This document shows positions 17,482-25,851 of a DNA stretch of 64,000 nucleotides, one piece after another; within the stretch, counting starts at the first letter, position 1; each line of letters starts with the position of its first letter. This DNA comes from Hyalangium gracile (GTDB lineage: Bacteria > Myxococcota > Myxococcia > Myxococcales > Myxococcaceae). The notes under the pieces were generated by a model that saw only the letters and a program-made list of their open reading frames with translations, had not been told where the DNA came from and did no database searches. The translations under genes and the position numbers were made by a program. The stretch spans positions 124,001-188,000 of the forward strand of contig NZ_JAHXBG010000019.1 of assembly GCF_020103725.1 (NCBI RefSeq), read 5' to 3'.

Positions 17482-19134
17482 GTGAACAAGCCGTTCGAGA
17501 CACCCACCCGATTCCGTGCGCGCAGCGTGTGGCTGGCCGCATGTACGTCCACCCTCGTGGCGGCGATGACCGCGGGCTGTGGCGCGGTCGAGCTGGCCGA
17601 GCCCGAAGTCGCGCCCGCCGTCGAGCCCCTCCTCGAACCCGTCGCCCAGGAGGCCCTGAACCCCGAGCGCCGCGGCATCGGCGCCGAGCCTCTGCCCGAG
17701 CGGCAGGGCCCCTCCGCCCAGGCCGTCACCGTCGATGCGCGACGCTCGCTGGCCGTCACGGACCAGGCCATCCTGAGCCAGTTCACCTTCCAGGAGGTGA
17801 TGGATCAGCTCGTCGCGCAGGCGGGCATTCCGGGCCTCACCCGGCTCCAGCTCTTCCAGCAGTGGTGGGACACCCAGCGCCCGGCGCCGGGCCTGGGGCT
17901 GGGGCCCCACTGCACGGACGCAGGCATCGCGAACATGAACGGCTTTCCCTACGCGTGCCCGCGCGCCGAGGGCAACCAGGCCACGGTGGATCCGTTCATC
18001 AACCCCACCGGCCCGAATTCCTACATGCCCATCGGCCTGTTCAACCGCTTCGACCTGGCGCCGACCAACGGGGCCAACTGCGGTGAGTACCGCATCCTCT
18101 TCGCCCGGCGGGGCGGAGTGACGGACGGTGCGCGCAACCTCATCATCTTCGAGGCGGTGCTGCCCAACCCCTCGCCGAGCCGGGGCCTCCACGGCTGCCG
18201 GCTCGTGGCCAACTTCTGGGCCAACCTCTCCGCCAACAACGACGTGAGCGCCCGCGCCGCGGCGCTGAAGAGCTTCTACTTCACCGGCCTGAGCGGCTTC
18301 ATGCCCGTGGTGCACATCGACAACTACGGCAACCGCGCCAGCAACACCGGCCAGGTGCGCACCAACCAGTTCATGGAGTTCAACTGGCTGCTGCGCGAGT
18401 TCAAGGTGAAGAAGACGTGCGGCACGGCGTGCACCCTGCAGTTCATCCCCATCACGGTGAAGACCAACCCGGGGGGCAGCCTCTTCAGCCCCGGCTCCAC
18501 CCACGCCCTGGCCGCCGAGTTCCAGGCCACGGCCTTCCCGGGCCAGGTCCCCGCGCTGGCCGTCAACAACGTGAACACCTTCAACATGACGCTGGCCGAC
18601 AAGTTCAACGCCGGCGAGAGCGACTCGCAGGAGGGCCCCACGTCCGACGCCAACTACAGCGACTTCTTCGGCACCGGCCCCAGCACCCTGCGCACCAACA
18701 TCCAGGCGAAGATCCCCACCTCGAGCGGCCTGACGCCGGACCACATCGTCGCCCGCGCCAAGGCGCTGTCGTGCGCGGGCTGCCACCAGCTCAGCAACGG
18801 CGCCGCGCTCGGCGGCGGCATCACCTGGCCGAACTCCCTGGGCTTCGTCCACGTGCGCGAGTCCTCTCCGGAGGCGAGCCCGGAAGGCGGCACCCGCTTC
18901 GTCGTCTCGCCCGCGCTCACCAGCACCTTCCTGCCCCACCGCAAGGCCGTGCTGGAGCACTTCGTGAACACCGCGTGCGGCGACGGCGTCTGCCAGAGCT
19001 GGGAGTCCGCCACGGTCAACAGCTGCGTCATCGACTGCGGCTGTCCGCCCAAGTACAACCGGTGCTGCGACACCTGCGTCCCGTCGACGGTGCAGTGCAC
19101 CGATCAGGCCTGCCCGGACGTGGTGCTCGAGTAG
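17482..19134 (+). CDS. Lipoprotein with single c-type haem motif
   Basis: 550 residues, GTG start supported by GAGGAG about 9 nt upstream. A long signal sequence ends in the lipobox MTAGC (residues about 31-35), so outer-membrane or periplasmic anchoring is expected. The body matches no family I recognise. Near residue 430 it has CAGCH, a covalent haem-binding CXXCH motif, and the C-terminal 60 residues are cysteine-rich (about 12 Cys), probably a disulphide-bonded module. The gene is convergent with another lipoprotein gene that also carries a CXXCH. Electron transfer or haem-dependent redox sensing is possible but not shown. Confidence 0.75.
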   Translation: MNKPFETPTRFRARSVWLAACTSTLVAAMTAGCGAVELAEPEVAPAVEPLLEPVAQEALNPERRGIGAEPLPERQGPSAQAVTVDARRSLAVTDQAILSQFTFQEVMDQLVAQAGIPGLTRLQLFQQWWDTQRPAPGLGLGPHCTDAGIANMNGFPYACPRAEGNQATVDPFINPTGPNSYMPIGLFNRFDLAPTNGANCGEYRILFARRGGVTDGARNLIIFEAVLPNPSPSRGLHGCRLVANFWANLSANNDVSARAAALKSFYFTGLSGFMPVVHIDNYGNRASNTGQVRTNQFMEFNWLLREFKVKKTCGTACTLQFIPITVKTNPGGSLFSPGSTHALAAEFQATAFPGQVPALAVNNVNTFNMTLADKFNAGESDSQEGPTSDANYSDFFGTGPSTLRTNIQAKIPTSSGLTPDHIVARAKALSCAGCHQLSNGAALGGGITWPNSLGFVHVRESSPEASPEGGTRFVVSPALTSTFLPHRKAVLEHFVNTACGDGVCQSWESATVNSCVIDCGCPPKYNRCCDTCVPSTVQCTDQACPDVVLE

Positions 19135-19153
19135 GGCGTTCCTCCCGCTAGAG

Positions 19154-19201
19154 AGCCCCGCGCCAGGCCTGGGGCTGGGAGCCGGAGCAGCACCGGCTCC
19201 C
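19154..19201. terminator. Two back-to-back hairpins between convergent genes
   Basis: AGCCCC (19154-19159) pairs with GGGGCT (19171-19176), and directly after it GGGAGCCGG (19177-19185) pairs perfectly with CCGGCTCCC (19193-19201) around a 7-nt loop. There is no T-tract. The position, 20-65 nt past one stop and 14 nt from the stop of the opposite gene, suggests a shared bidirectional transcription barrier. Confidence 0.6.
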
Positions 19202-19214
19202 CGCCTCCAGCGGC

Positions 19215-21599
19215 CTACGGCGCCTCGCCGCGAGCGATGACTTCGATCTCTCCCAGGCTCGCCACCTTCGCGCCGTAGAAGGTGCCCGTCACCGAGCCCA
19301 GCTCCACCCGCACCACGCGCGCGCGCACGTCCGAGAAGCTCACGTCCGTGCCACTCACGGCGAGGTTGCTCGCGGTGCCGGTGCCCACCAGCTGCGTGGC
19401 GCCCGCGTCCGAGTAGAGCTTCACGGTGGCGCTGCCCACCTGGATGGAGACGTTCGCCTCGCCGCCCTGGCGCGGGTTGTACAGCCGCACCTTGCGCACC
19501 GTCACCGGCACCGGGAAGGTGAGCTGCACCCACTGGTTCGCCTGCTGCTCCGCGGCGCTCCGCCAGTAGCGCCAGATCTCCCCCTTCGTCACGCGGCGGT
19601 CGATGACGCCCGTGTTGAAGGCGGGATCCAGCGTGGAGGAGACGGCGACGGTGGCGCCGGGAGCCAGGTTGCTCCACTTCGCCTCCTCGTCGGTGGGAGG
19701 CAGCGGAATCATCGTGTGGCCGGCATGGCAGCCCACGCACCGGGACACGGTGCCCGGCGGCGCGAAGTTCATCCCCGCCACATGGCTGGCGCCGTCCGGG
19801 TGGGGCCCGCCCGTCACCGGCACCTTGTATCCCTGCGAGGCCGGGCCGCGGAGCTGCTCGAACAGCGGCACGTTCGCGGGCGCGGTGTCATCCATCACGG
19901 AGCCATCCGGCGCCACGGGCTTCTCGCCCAGGAGGATGGGCCAGTCCAGGTGGGGGAAGGAGCCCGGGCTGGTGCGCTGGTGATCGATGTAGAAGCGGAG
20001 GCTCGCCGCCGAGCCCACCGGGGGCGCGCTCACCACGTCCCAGTCCACCGGGGCGTTGGCGTACACGTTGAGCGCCGCGAAGGTGAACCTGCCGTCCACG
20101 TCATACGGGCCCGCCGCCGTGGGAGGCAGCGGCGAGGGGGCCGGCGCGCTCGGGTTGTCGACGTACCGGTCCCTGAGCACCGGCGGCTTCGGCCGGGGCC
20201 CCAGCACCCGCGCGCGCACCTCGGCCGCGCCGGGCACGTCGTAGAGCAGCTTCGCGCCCTGGCCGTCCGCCTCCACCACGTACAGGGCGTAGTCCTGCTG
20301 CACGTTCGGGGCGATGGAGACCACCAGCCGCCCATCCGGCAGCACCTCCGGCTCGGCGGCGTATGTGCCCTTGAAGATGCCGTAGGAGGTGGGGTTGGTC
20401 GCGCTCACGTAGTCCAGCGTGAAGTCCGCCACGCCGAGGATGGGCTGGTAGGGCGTGGGGCCGCGCTCGTAGCGGCGGATGCCACCGAAGCCGCTCGCCT
20501 CCGTCATGTTGTACATGGGGAAGAAGTTGGCGAAGAAGACGCCCTGCGGGCTGAAGGCGCCGCCATAGACGTGGTTCTTCTCCTCCAGGCGGAAGCGCCC
20601 GTTCCACAGCTCGAGCCCCGTGCCGTCCGGGTTGATGGCCGCCGCCTGCCACGCGTTGCGGAACATGTCCGGGCCGCCCACGGGGTTGCTCCGGTCCGTC
20701 GTCAGCCCATCCTTCCGGTCATACCCTCCCTGCGGGTTCGCGAGGGTGCTCATGTCGTTGGTGGGGAAGCGGTGGTTGCGCCACCAGCGCGCGTAGACGA
20801 CCTTGCCCGTGAGCGGATCCACCAGCGGCCGGTCCGCGCCGTTGCGCTCGGCGGTGATGCGGTGCAGCCGCGAGCCGTCCAGGTTCATCACGAACAGGTT
20901 GGTGGTGCGCACGCCGCTGTACTGCCCATACGAGGGCCAGCGCGTGGAGGAGAAGACGAGGCGCCCGTCCGGCAGGAAGGCGGGATCGAAGTCGTCATAC
21001 CCCTGCAGCCCATTGGCCGCCGGGCCGAAGCGGCTGTAGTCCAGGCCCGGCTCCGGAGGGCTCACCAGCCGCAGGTTCGTCCCGTCCGCGTTGATGGCGT
21101 ACAGGCGCCACGCCCCCAGGGACTTCGCCGGCGCCGTGTCGTGGGTGCCCGCGGGCAGGCCGGAGAAGACGATGGTGCTGCCGTCATACGAGACGGCCGG
21201 CCCGTTCACGTCCACCAGGTTCAGAGTCTGCGCCGAGGGCCGCTCGCCGTCGACGAGCACGCGCAGCTGGCCGCTGGACTCGCGGACGATGAGGCGGCCG
21301 GGCACCGAGGGCCGCACGCGGCTGTGCGCCCCCACGCCCGGCATCGCGTTGGGGACATCCCAGTAGATGCTGCCCTCGGGCATCACCTTGCGCGAGACGA
21401 AGACGAGCGCGGGCACGCCGCCATCCGTGGGTGGGCTCACCCCGCCATCTCCGGAGCCGCCATCCCCCGGGCCGTTGCTCCCTCCATCGTCCGCGGTGCC
21501 ACCGTCCGGCTCATCTCCAGGAGGCTCGGAGCCGGAGCACGCGGCGACACACCCCAGCAGGCACAGCGCGACGACCAGACGACTTCGGGACATGGACAT
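19215..21599 (-). CDS. Large lipoprotein: WD40-like repeats, CXXCH, C-terminal beta-sandwich
   Basis: 794 residues with a lipobox (LLGCVAAC), then an Asp/Gly-rich linker of about 35 residues. The central part has TolB/PD40-type beta-propeller blades (DDFDPAFLPDGRLVFSSTRW; PEVLPDGRLVVSIAP). A CVGCHAGH haem motif lies near residue 640, and the last 130 residues look like a discoidin (F5/8 C) sandwich. The overall order recalls the hydrazine-synthase-alpha-related family of secreted cytochrome-like proteins; that link is inference. It is convergent with the preceding CXXCH lipoprotein gene. Confidence 0.75.
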   Translation of the reverse strand: MSMSRSRLVVALCLLGCVAACSGSEPPGDEPDGGTADDGGSNGPGDGGSGDGGVSPPTDGGVPALVFVSRKVMPEGSIYWDVPNAMPGVGAHSRVRPSVPGRLIVRESSGQLRVLVDGERPSAQTLNLVDVNGPAVSYDGSTIVFSGLPAGTHDTAPAKSLGAWRLYAINADGTNLRLVSPPEPGLDYSRFGPAANGLQGYDDFDPAFLPDGRLVFSSTRWPSYGQYSGVRTTNLFVMNLDGSRLHRITAERNGADRPLVDPLTGKVVYARWWRNHRFPTNDMSTLANPQGGYDRKDGLTTDRSNPVGGPDMFRNAWQAAAINPDGTGLELWNGRFRLEEKNHVYGGAFSPQGVFFANFFPMYNMTEASGFGGIRRYERGPTPYQPILGVADFTLDYVSATNPTSYGIFKGTYAAEPEVLPDGRLVVSIAPNVQQDYALYVVEADGQGAKLLYDVPGAAEVRARVLGPRPKPPVLRDRYVDNPSAPAPSPLPPTAAGPYDVDGRFTFAALNVYANAPVDWDVVSAPPVGSAASLRFYIDHQRTSPGSFPHLDWPILLGEKPVAPDGSVMDDTAPANVPLFEQLRGPASQGYKVPVTGGPHPDGASHVAGMNFAPPGTVSRCVGCHAGHTMIPLPPTDEEAKWSNLAPGATVAVSSTLDPAFNTGVIDRRVTKGEIWRYWRSAAEQQANQWVQLTFPVPVTVRKVRLYNPRQGGEANVSIQVGSATVKLYSDAGATQLVGTGTASNLAVSGTDVSFSDVRARVVRVELGSVTGTFYGAKVASLGEIEVIARGEAP

Positions 21600-21646
21600 G
21601 CAGGCTCCTCACGCGATCACGGCTCGGCCCTCCCGAGGGCCCCGGG

Positions 21647-22258
21647 CTACTTCGTCCCCATCGAGCCCGCCGAGGGCGCCGGCTTGCTGGCCTTGGCCTT
21701 GGCCGGCTCCTGGGCGGGCGCGGCCTCCGGCTCGAACACCCGCAGCGTCCACATCGAGCCCGTGCTGTAGCCCGGCAGGTGGAGCGGGTTGAAGAGGCTG
21801 GCGCTGGTGGCGAAGCCGCCCGCGTAGGCCCGGGGGAACTCCGTCAGCTTCAGCTCGCAGCCGGCCAGCACCACGCCCGGGCGCGGCACCGCGTTGCTCA
21901 CCGCCGTGCACTTACCCACCGCCTCGAAGTGCCCCTCGGGCAGCTCGAAGCTGGCGTAGATGTCGCCCTGCGAGCCCTCCGCGAAGGTGCGGTCCGTGAT
22001 GCGCAGGCACGCCAGCGCGGCCCCCACGGGCTTCTTCCCGCTGGCCTTCACCTTCCCATCCGTCGGGCTCGTCTCGGGCACGGAGACGCTCCCCTGCATC
22101 TTCACGTTCGCCTGGAACGGCGCGTCATGGCACGCGTTCGGATCCGCCGCGGCCTTGGGGTCCTCCAGGGTCTGGAACTGGATCACCATCTCTCCGGCCA
22201 GCGCGGCACCGGGCAGGGCGAGCACGAGCGAGACGAGGCACACAGGAATGCGCGGCAT
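21647..22258 (-). CDS. Secreted protein of unknown function
   Basis: 203 residues. A clear signal peptide (MPRIPVCLVSLVLALPGAALA) precedes a mature domain of about 150 residues with four Cys, probably two disulphides, and a Lys/Ala/Pro-rich tail. I recognise no family. It lies 47 nt upstream of the large lipoprotein gene on the same strand, so the two may be cotranscribed. Confidence 0.65.
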   Translation of the reverse strand: MPRIPVCLVSLVLALPGAALAGEMVIQFQTLEDPKAAADPNACHDAPFQANVKMQGSVSVPETSPTDGKVKASGKKPVGAALACLRITDRTFAEGSQGDIYASFELPEGHFEAVGKCTAVSNAVPRPGVVLAGCELKLTEFPRAYAGGFATSASLFNPLHLPGYSTGSMWTLRVFEPEAAPAQEPAKAKASKPAPSAGSMGTK

Positions 22259-22323
22259 GGATCAACTCCCGTTGAAGGGTGGAACCGCCATGATGACAGA
22301 GCCGTGTGACGGGCTCCGGGCCC

Positions 22324-22941
22324 CTACTCCCAGGAGATCTCGTACTCACTGTCGAGCAGCCCGAGCGGCCGTCCCTGGACGTGGACGCCGCGCGCTCCAG
22401 CCACCAGCAGCGTCCCCCGGAGGACGCCCTCGTGGTAGGCGGGGGGCATGAAGTCCCGCCGCATGAGCACGCGCCCGCGGCTGCCACCCACCCACATCAC
22501 GCTGCGCTCGCCATAGCTCACCGCCGCCCGGTAGCTGGAGGGCAGCTGGCTGAGCAGCCGCTTCGGGTTGCCTTCGGCCAGCAGCAGCGCCGTCTTCCCC
22601 GCCATGGAGCCCAGGAAGTCGCGCGCGGCCTGCTCGCCCAGCCAGCGCAGCATCCGCTCGCACCCACCGAGCCGCGGCCCCACGTGCCCCGAGGCGCTCA
22701 GGCACAGCCGCAGGAAGCTGGCCACCGGGTAGGTGAAGAAGTCGACGTGCTTGCGCTCTCCGGTGGCCTGCCGACAGTGCCGCGCCACCTCCTCACCCAT
22801 CAGCTGGCCCACGGCCCCCAGCACGCCGTTGAAGAACATCCCGCGCACCGCGTCCTCGGGCCTTGCGAGCACGAGGTGGCGCTCCAGCAGCCCCTCCGAG
22901 CCGAGATCCACCTCCACCACTTCCTGGGCCAGTCCAGTCAT
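22324..22941 (-). CDS. TIGR02265-type (DUF2378) myxobacterial protein
   Basis: 205 residues from the ATG at 22941, chosen for GGAG 9-12 nt upstream; a Met 13 codons earlier lacks one. The family is recognised from the opening RPEDAVRGMFFNGVLGAV, the middle FFTYPVASFLRLCLSAS and the end YHEGVLRGTLLVAGARGVHVQG. It belongs to a large paralogous set in Myxococcus relatives with no established function. It is 60 nt downstream of the KAS-III-like gene and probably cotranscribed. Confidence 0.75.
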   Translation of the reverse strand: MTGLAQEVVEVDLGSEGLLERHLVLARPEDAVRGMFFNGVLGAVGQLMGEEVARHCRQATGERKHVDFFTYPVASFLRLCLSASGHVGPRLGGCERMLRWLGEQAARDFLGSMAGKTALLLAEGNPKRLLSQLPSSYRAAVSYGERSVMWVGGSRGRVLMRRDFMPPAYHEGVLRGTLLVAGARGVHVQGRPLGLLDSEYEISWE

Positions 22942-23001
22942 GGTGCCGCTCCTTCTCGAGAGGGAAGACTGCGATGGCACTGCCAGGGGACGACAGGCGG
23001 G

Positions 23002-24096
23002 CTACAGCCGCACGAGCTGGGCGCCGTAGTGCACGCTGGCGCCCACGGCCGCCACGAGCACCAGGTCCCCGCTGCCCAGCCGCACCTGGCCGGACTCCAG
23101 GTCCTCGGCCAGCAGGATGAGCATGCCGGCCGCCGAGGTGTTGCCGTAGCGGTGCACGTTCATCGCCACGCGCTCGGGCGGCAGGCCCACCGACTGCGTG
23201 AAGAACTCCATCAGCCGCCGGTTGGGCTGGTGGAAGTAGTAGCGCTTCACCTCGGAGCGCAGCTCCGGGTGGCGCTCCAGCACCCCGTCGATGCAGTGGC
23301 GCATGTAGACGGGGTAGCTCTCGGCCACCTTCTGCCCGTCCACCACGAAGGCCATGTCGCCCGGGCGAGCCCGGCCCTGGTGGGGCAGCTTCATGCCGCC
23401 ACCGCCGCGGCGAATCACCAGCTGCTCGTGCGTGTTGCCGGACAGGGTGGAGAGGATGCCGGTGCCACTGTCGCCGTCCGCGCGCAGGATGACCGCGCCC
23501 GCGCCGTCGCCGAAGACGTACGCCGACAGGAACGCGTTGAGCGGCTTGCGCCCCGGCCCGGGGACGATTTCATCGGTGTAGACCTCTCGGTTCATATGAG
23601 GAGAGGTCAGCGTGGAGGCCACCACCGCCACGTTCTTGAAGCGGCCGCCCTCCATCATCTTCGCCGCCATGTCGATGATGTACGTCGTGCCGCCGCAGCC
23701 GTCGTCCACCACCAGCGCGAAGGTGTCCGTGCGGCAGCCCAGGCGCCGGTGCAGCTCCATCGCGTCGTGGTTGAAGTTCAGCTCGTCCGGCGAGCACGTG
23801 ACGAGGAAGATGGCATCCAGCTCGCGCGGCTCCACGCCCGAGTTCTTCAGCGCCTTGCGCAGGGCGATCTCGCACATGTCCGTGTTGGAGGCCGGGTAGA
23901 TGGGGAGATCATTCTCGGGCGGCGCAATCGCCGTGCCCCTCTCGTCGATCTCCCACAGGTAGCGCCGCTCCTGGATGCCCGTCTTCTCCAGGATGCGCTC
24001 GGCGGACCAGCCAGGAAACGCCTTGGCGATGCGCTCATTGGTGATGACTCGAGATGGAACGAAGGCACCGGCTCCTGCGAAGCGGACAGTAGGCAT
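23002..24096 (-). CDS. 3-oxoacyl-ACP synthase III-family (FabH-like) enzyme
   Basis: 364 residues from MPTVRFAGAG, where the family fold begins; an upstream extension to 24246 reads as non-coding. The thiolase-fold triad is visible: Cys in DDGCGGTTYIID, His in YYFHQPNRR and Asn in RYGNTSAAG. FGDGAGAVIL is also typical. KAS-III enzymes condense an acyl thioester with a malonyl or second acyl thioester. The Cys context is not that of housekeeping FabH, so a secondary-metabolite or lipid starter role is likelier. No acyl carrier protein lies nearby. Confidence 0.87.
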   Translation of the reverse strand: MPTVRFAGAGAFVPSRVITNERIAKAFPGWSAERILEKTGIQERRYLWEIDERGTAIAPPENDLPIYPASNTDMCEIALRKALKNSGVEPRELDAIFLVTCSPDELNFNHDAMELHRRLGCRTDTFALVVDDGCGGTTYIIDMAAKMMEGGRFKNVAVVASTLTSPHMNREVYTDEIVPGPGRKPLNAFLSAYVFGDGAGAVILRADGDSGTGILSTLSGNTHEQLVIRRGGGGMKLPHQGRARPGDMAFVVDGQKVAESYPVYMRHCIDGVLERHPELRSEVKRYYFHQPNRRLMEFFTQSVGLPPERVAMNVHRYGNTSAAGMLILLAEDLESGQVRLGSGDLVLVAAVGASVHYGAQLVRL

Positions 24097-24555
24097 GAGC
24101 GTTTCTCGCGATGTTGGAGGAGCTTCCCTGCTGATGGTTTGGATGAGCAGGGCGCATGCCACGACCGCAAGTGGCCGGAAGAACGCTCGCGCTACGCGCG
24201 CTGGACCTTCATTCTTGAATTTCATTTTTGTCTCGTTTTGCTGCAATTGCTCTCAATTCCTCGATTTTTGAGCAAACCTTCAGCGGCGAAGCCCTCGGAT
24301 TCACGTGTGAATCGATCTGCGTGAAACCCCTTAGATCCAGGAGCCTCCCATCGGGAAAATCTGAGGGTGTGGGTCAGACTCCTCACTCACCAAGTCACTG
24401 GAGACCCCCCGGGGTCAGAATGACCCTCAAAGAGCTGTCCAGCATGGTTGAAATGACCCACCTTCTGGTGTCCATCTCGACTCACCTGAGGCAGCAGAGA
24501 CCTTTCAGGGTAGAAGAGCCCCCAAAGCTGGCGGTCGTGCCAGGGGAGGCCGTGG
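24097..24555. promoter_or_regulatory. 459-bp divergent intergenic region with AT-rich core
   Basis: This region lies between the divergent KAS-III-like and MFS genes. The part at 24220-24290 is strikingly AT-rich for this genome and contains TTGCTC...GAGCAA inverted arms. The part at 24371-24459 holds four GGGTCA/TGACCC half-sites, listed separately. The right end carries GGGGAGG, the ribosome-binding site of the MFS gene. No coding frame is supported here. Confidence 0.6.
24371..24459. promoter_or_regulatory. Cluster of GGGTCA half-sites, candidate operator
   Basis: GGGTCA occurs at 24371-24376. GGGTCA-GAA-TGACCC forms a perfect 15-bp inverted repeat at 24412-24426, and TGACCC occurs again at 24454-24459. 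GACCCC-CC-GGGGTC (24403-24416) overlaps the central palindrome. The cluster ends about 100 bp before the MFS start, a plausible place for a dimeric regulator. No regulator gene is adjacent. Confidence 0.5.
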
Positions 24556-25851
24556 GTGTCCGAACAGGCCAGTGAGCGACGCGGGCTGCACGCCCAGCGC
24601 GAGCTTTGGAGGGACGGGCGCTGGCTCCGGTGGGTGCTGGCGGTGACGTTCGTGCGGCTGTGCGGGACGATGATGCCGTTTGCCCTGCTGCTGGCGGGCG
24701 AGACGGCGCTCGGCTCCTTCTCCGCTGGCGCCTGGATGACGAGCGCCTACTCCGCCGGAGCCGCCCTCGCCGCCCCCTTCCGGGGCCGGGACATGGACCG
24801 CCGCCGCCTGCCGGAAGCCATGCGGGTGCCCCTGCTCCTTCTGGCGACGTTGTGTGTCGCGGTCTCACTCGCCTGCGCGGCCCGCGCGCCGCTGCCGGTG
24901 CTGCTGGGCCTGTCTCTGCTGCTGGGCGTCATCCCCGCGGGCGTCGCTGGCGGATACCGTGCGCTGTTGCCCTCGCTTCTCCCACCCCGGATGCTGGAGC
25001 CCGCCTTCTCCATCGACGCGGTGCTCACCGAGGTGGCGTGGATCGGCGGTCCGCCGCTGGTGGGGTTGCTGGCGCTCGTCCACTCGAGCCTCACGCTGGG
25101 CCTCATCACCGTGTGCGCCCTGGTGGCCGTCCTGGCCAACCGGCGCCTGCCCTCGCGCGAGCCGCCGCCGGCCTCCGACGCTCCGGTGAGGGGCCTGTCC
25201 CTGGGGCCCTTCTTGAAGGGCCTGCCGCCGCTCGTGTTCGTGGGCGCCATCGTCACCGGGGTGAGCTGGGGCGCGGTGGACACGGCGCTGCCGGCGCGGC
25301 TGGTGCAGCTGGGCTCGCGCGCGGAGTTGTGGGGCGCGCTGGCGGCGCTGGTGTCCGTCACGAGCGCCATCGGCGGGCTGCTCTACACGAGCCTGGCGAA
25401 GCCGGCCTCGGCCGGAGAGGCGCTGGGACGGGCCCTGCTCTTCCTGGCGCTCTGGAGCGGGTTCCTGATGCCGCTGTGGTTCTCGCAGGGGCTGGCGAGC
25501 ACCGCGGTGTGGCTGGGCGCCGCGGGCTTCTTCCTGGCGCCCCTGGTGGGGCTCATCACCTTCCTGCTGCAGCAGACGCTGCCGGCCACGCGCCAGGCCG
25601 AGGGCTTCGCGGTGTACGGCTCCTGCTGGTCGCTGGGCATCGGCGCGGGCAGCGCGCTGACGGCGGTGCTCCTGGAGCACTCCAGCGCCCGCATGGCGCT
25701 GCTGCTGTCCGGGGCGGTGCCGCTGGCGGCGGTGCTGGTGGGCGTGCTGCTGGTGCGCCCCCTCCTTCGCTCCGCCGCGAGCTCGCTGCCGCCGCTCAAG
25801 AGCGTGCCGGCTCCGGAGCCCCAGGGGGACGCCGGGGCAGGGTCACCGTGA
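24556..25851 (+). CDS. MFS-type membrane transporter
   Basis: 431 residues with a GTG start and GGGGAGG about 8 nt upstream. About twelve hydrophobic segments in two halves, with FRGRDMDRRRLPEAM after the second or third segment as the conserved cytoplasmic loop of the major facilitator superfamily, indicate a secondary drug or metabolite exporter. The C-terminus (SVPAPEPQGDAGAGSP) is cytoplasmic. Its last 56 nt overlap the 3' end of the convergent kinase gene. Possible control by the GGGTCA sites upstream. Confidence 0.88.
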   Translation: MSEQASERRGLHAQRELWRDGRWLRWVLAVTFVRLCGTMMPFALLLAGETALGSFSAGAWMTSAYSAGAALAAPFRGRDMDRRRLPEAMRVPLLLLATLCVAVSLACAARAPLPVLLGLSLLLGVIPAGVAGGYRALLPSLLPPRMLEPAFSIDAVLTEVAWIGGPPLVGLLALVHSSLTLGLITVCALVAVLANRRLPSREPPPASDAPVRGLSLGPFLKGLPPLVFVGAIVTGVSWGAVDTALPARLVQLGSRAELWGALAALVSVTSAIGGLLYTSLAKPASAGEALGRALLFLALWSGFLMPLWFSQGLASTAVWLGAAGFFLAPLVGLITFLLQQTLPATRQAEGFAVYGSCWSLGIGAGSALTAVLLEHSSARMALLLSGAVPLAAVLVGVLLVRPLLRSAASSLPPLKSVPAPEPQGDAGAGSP

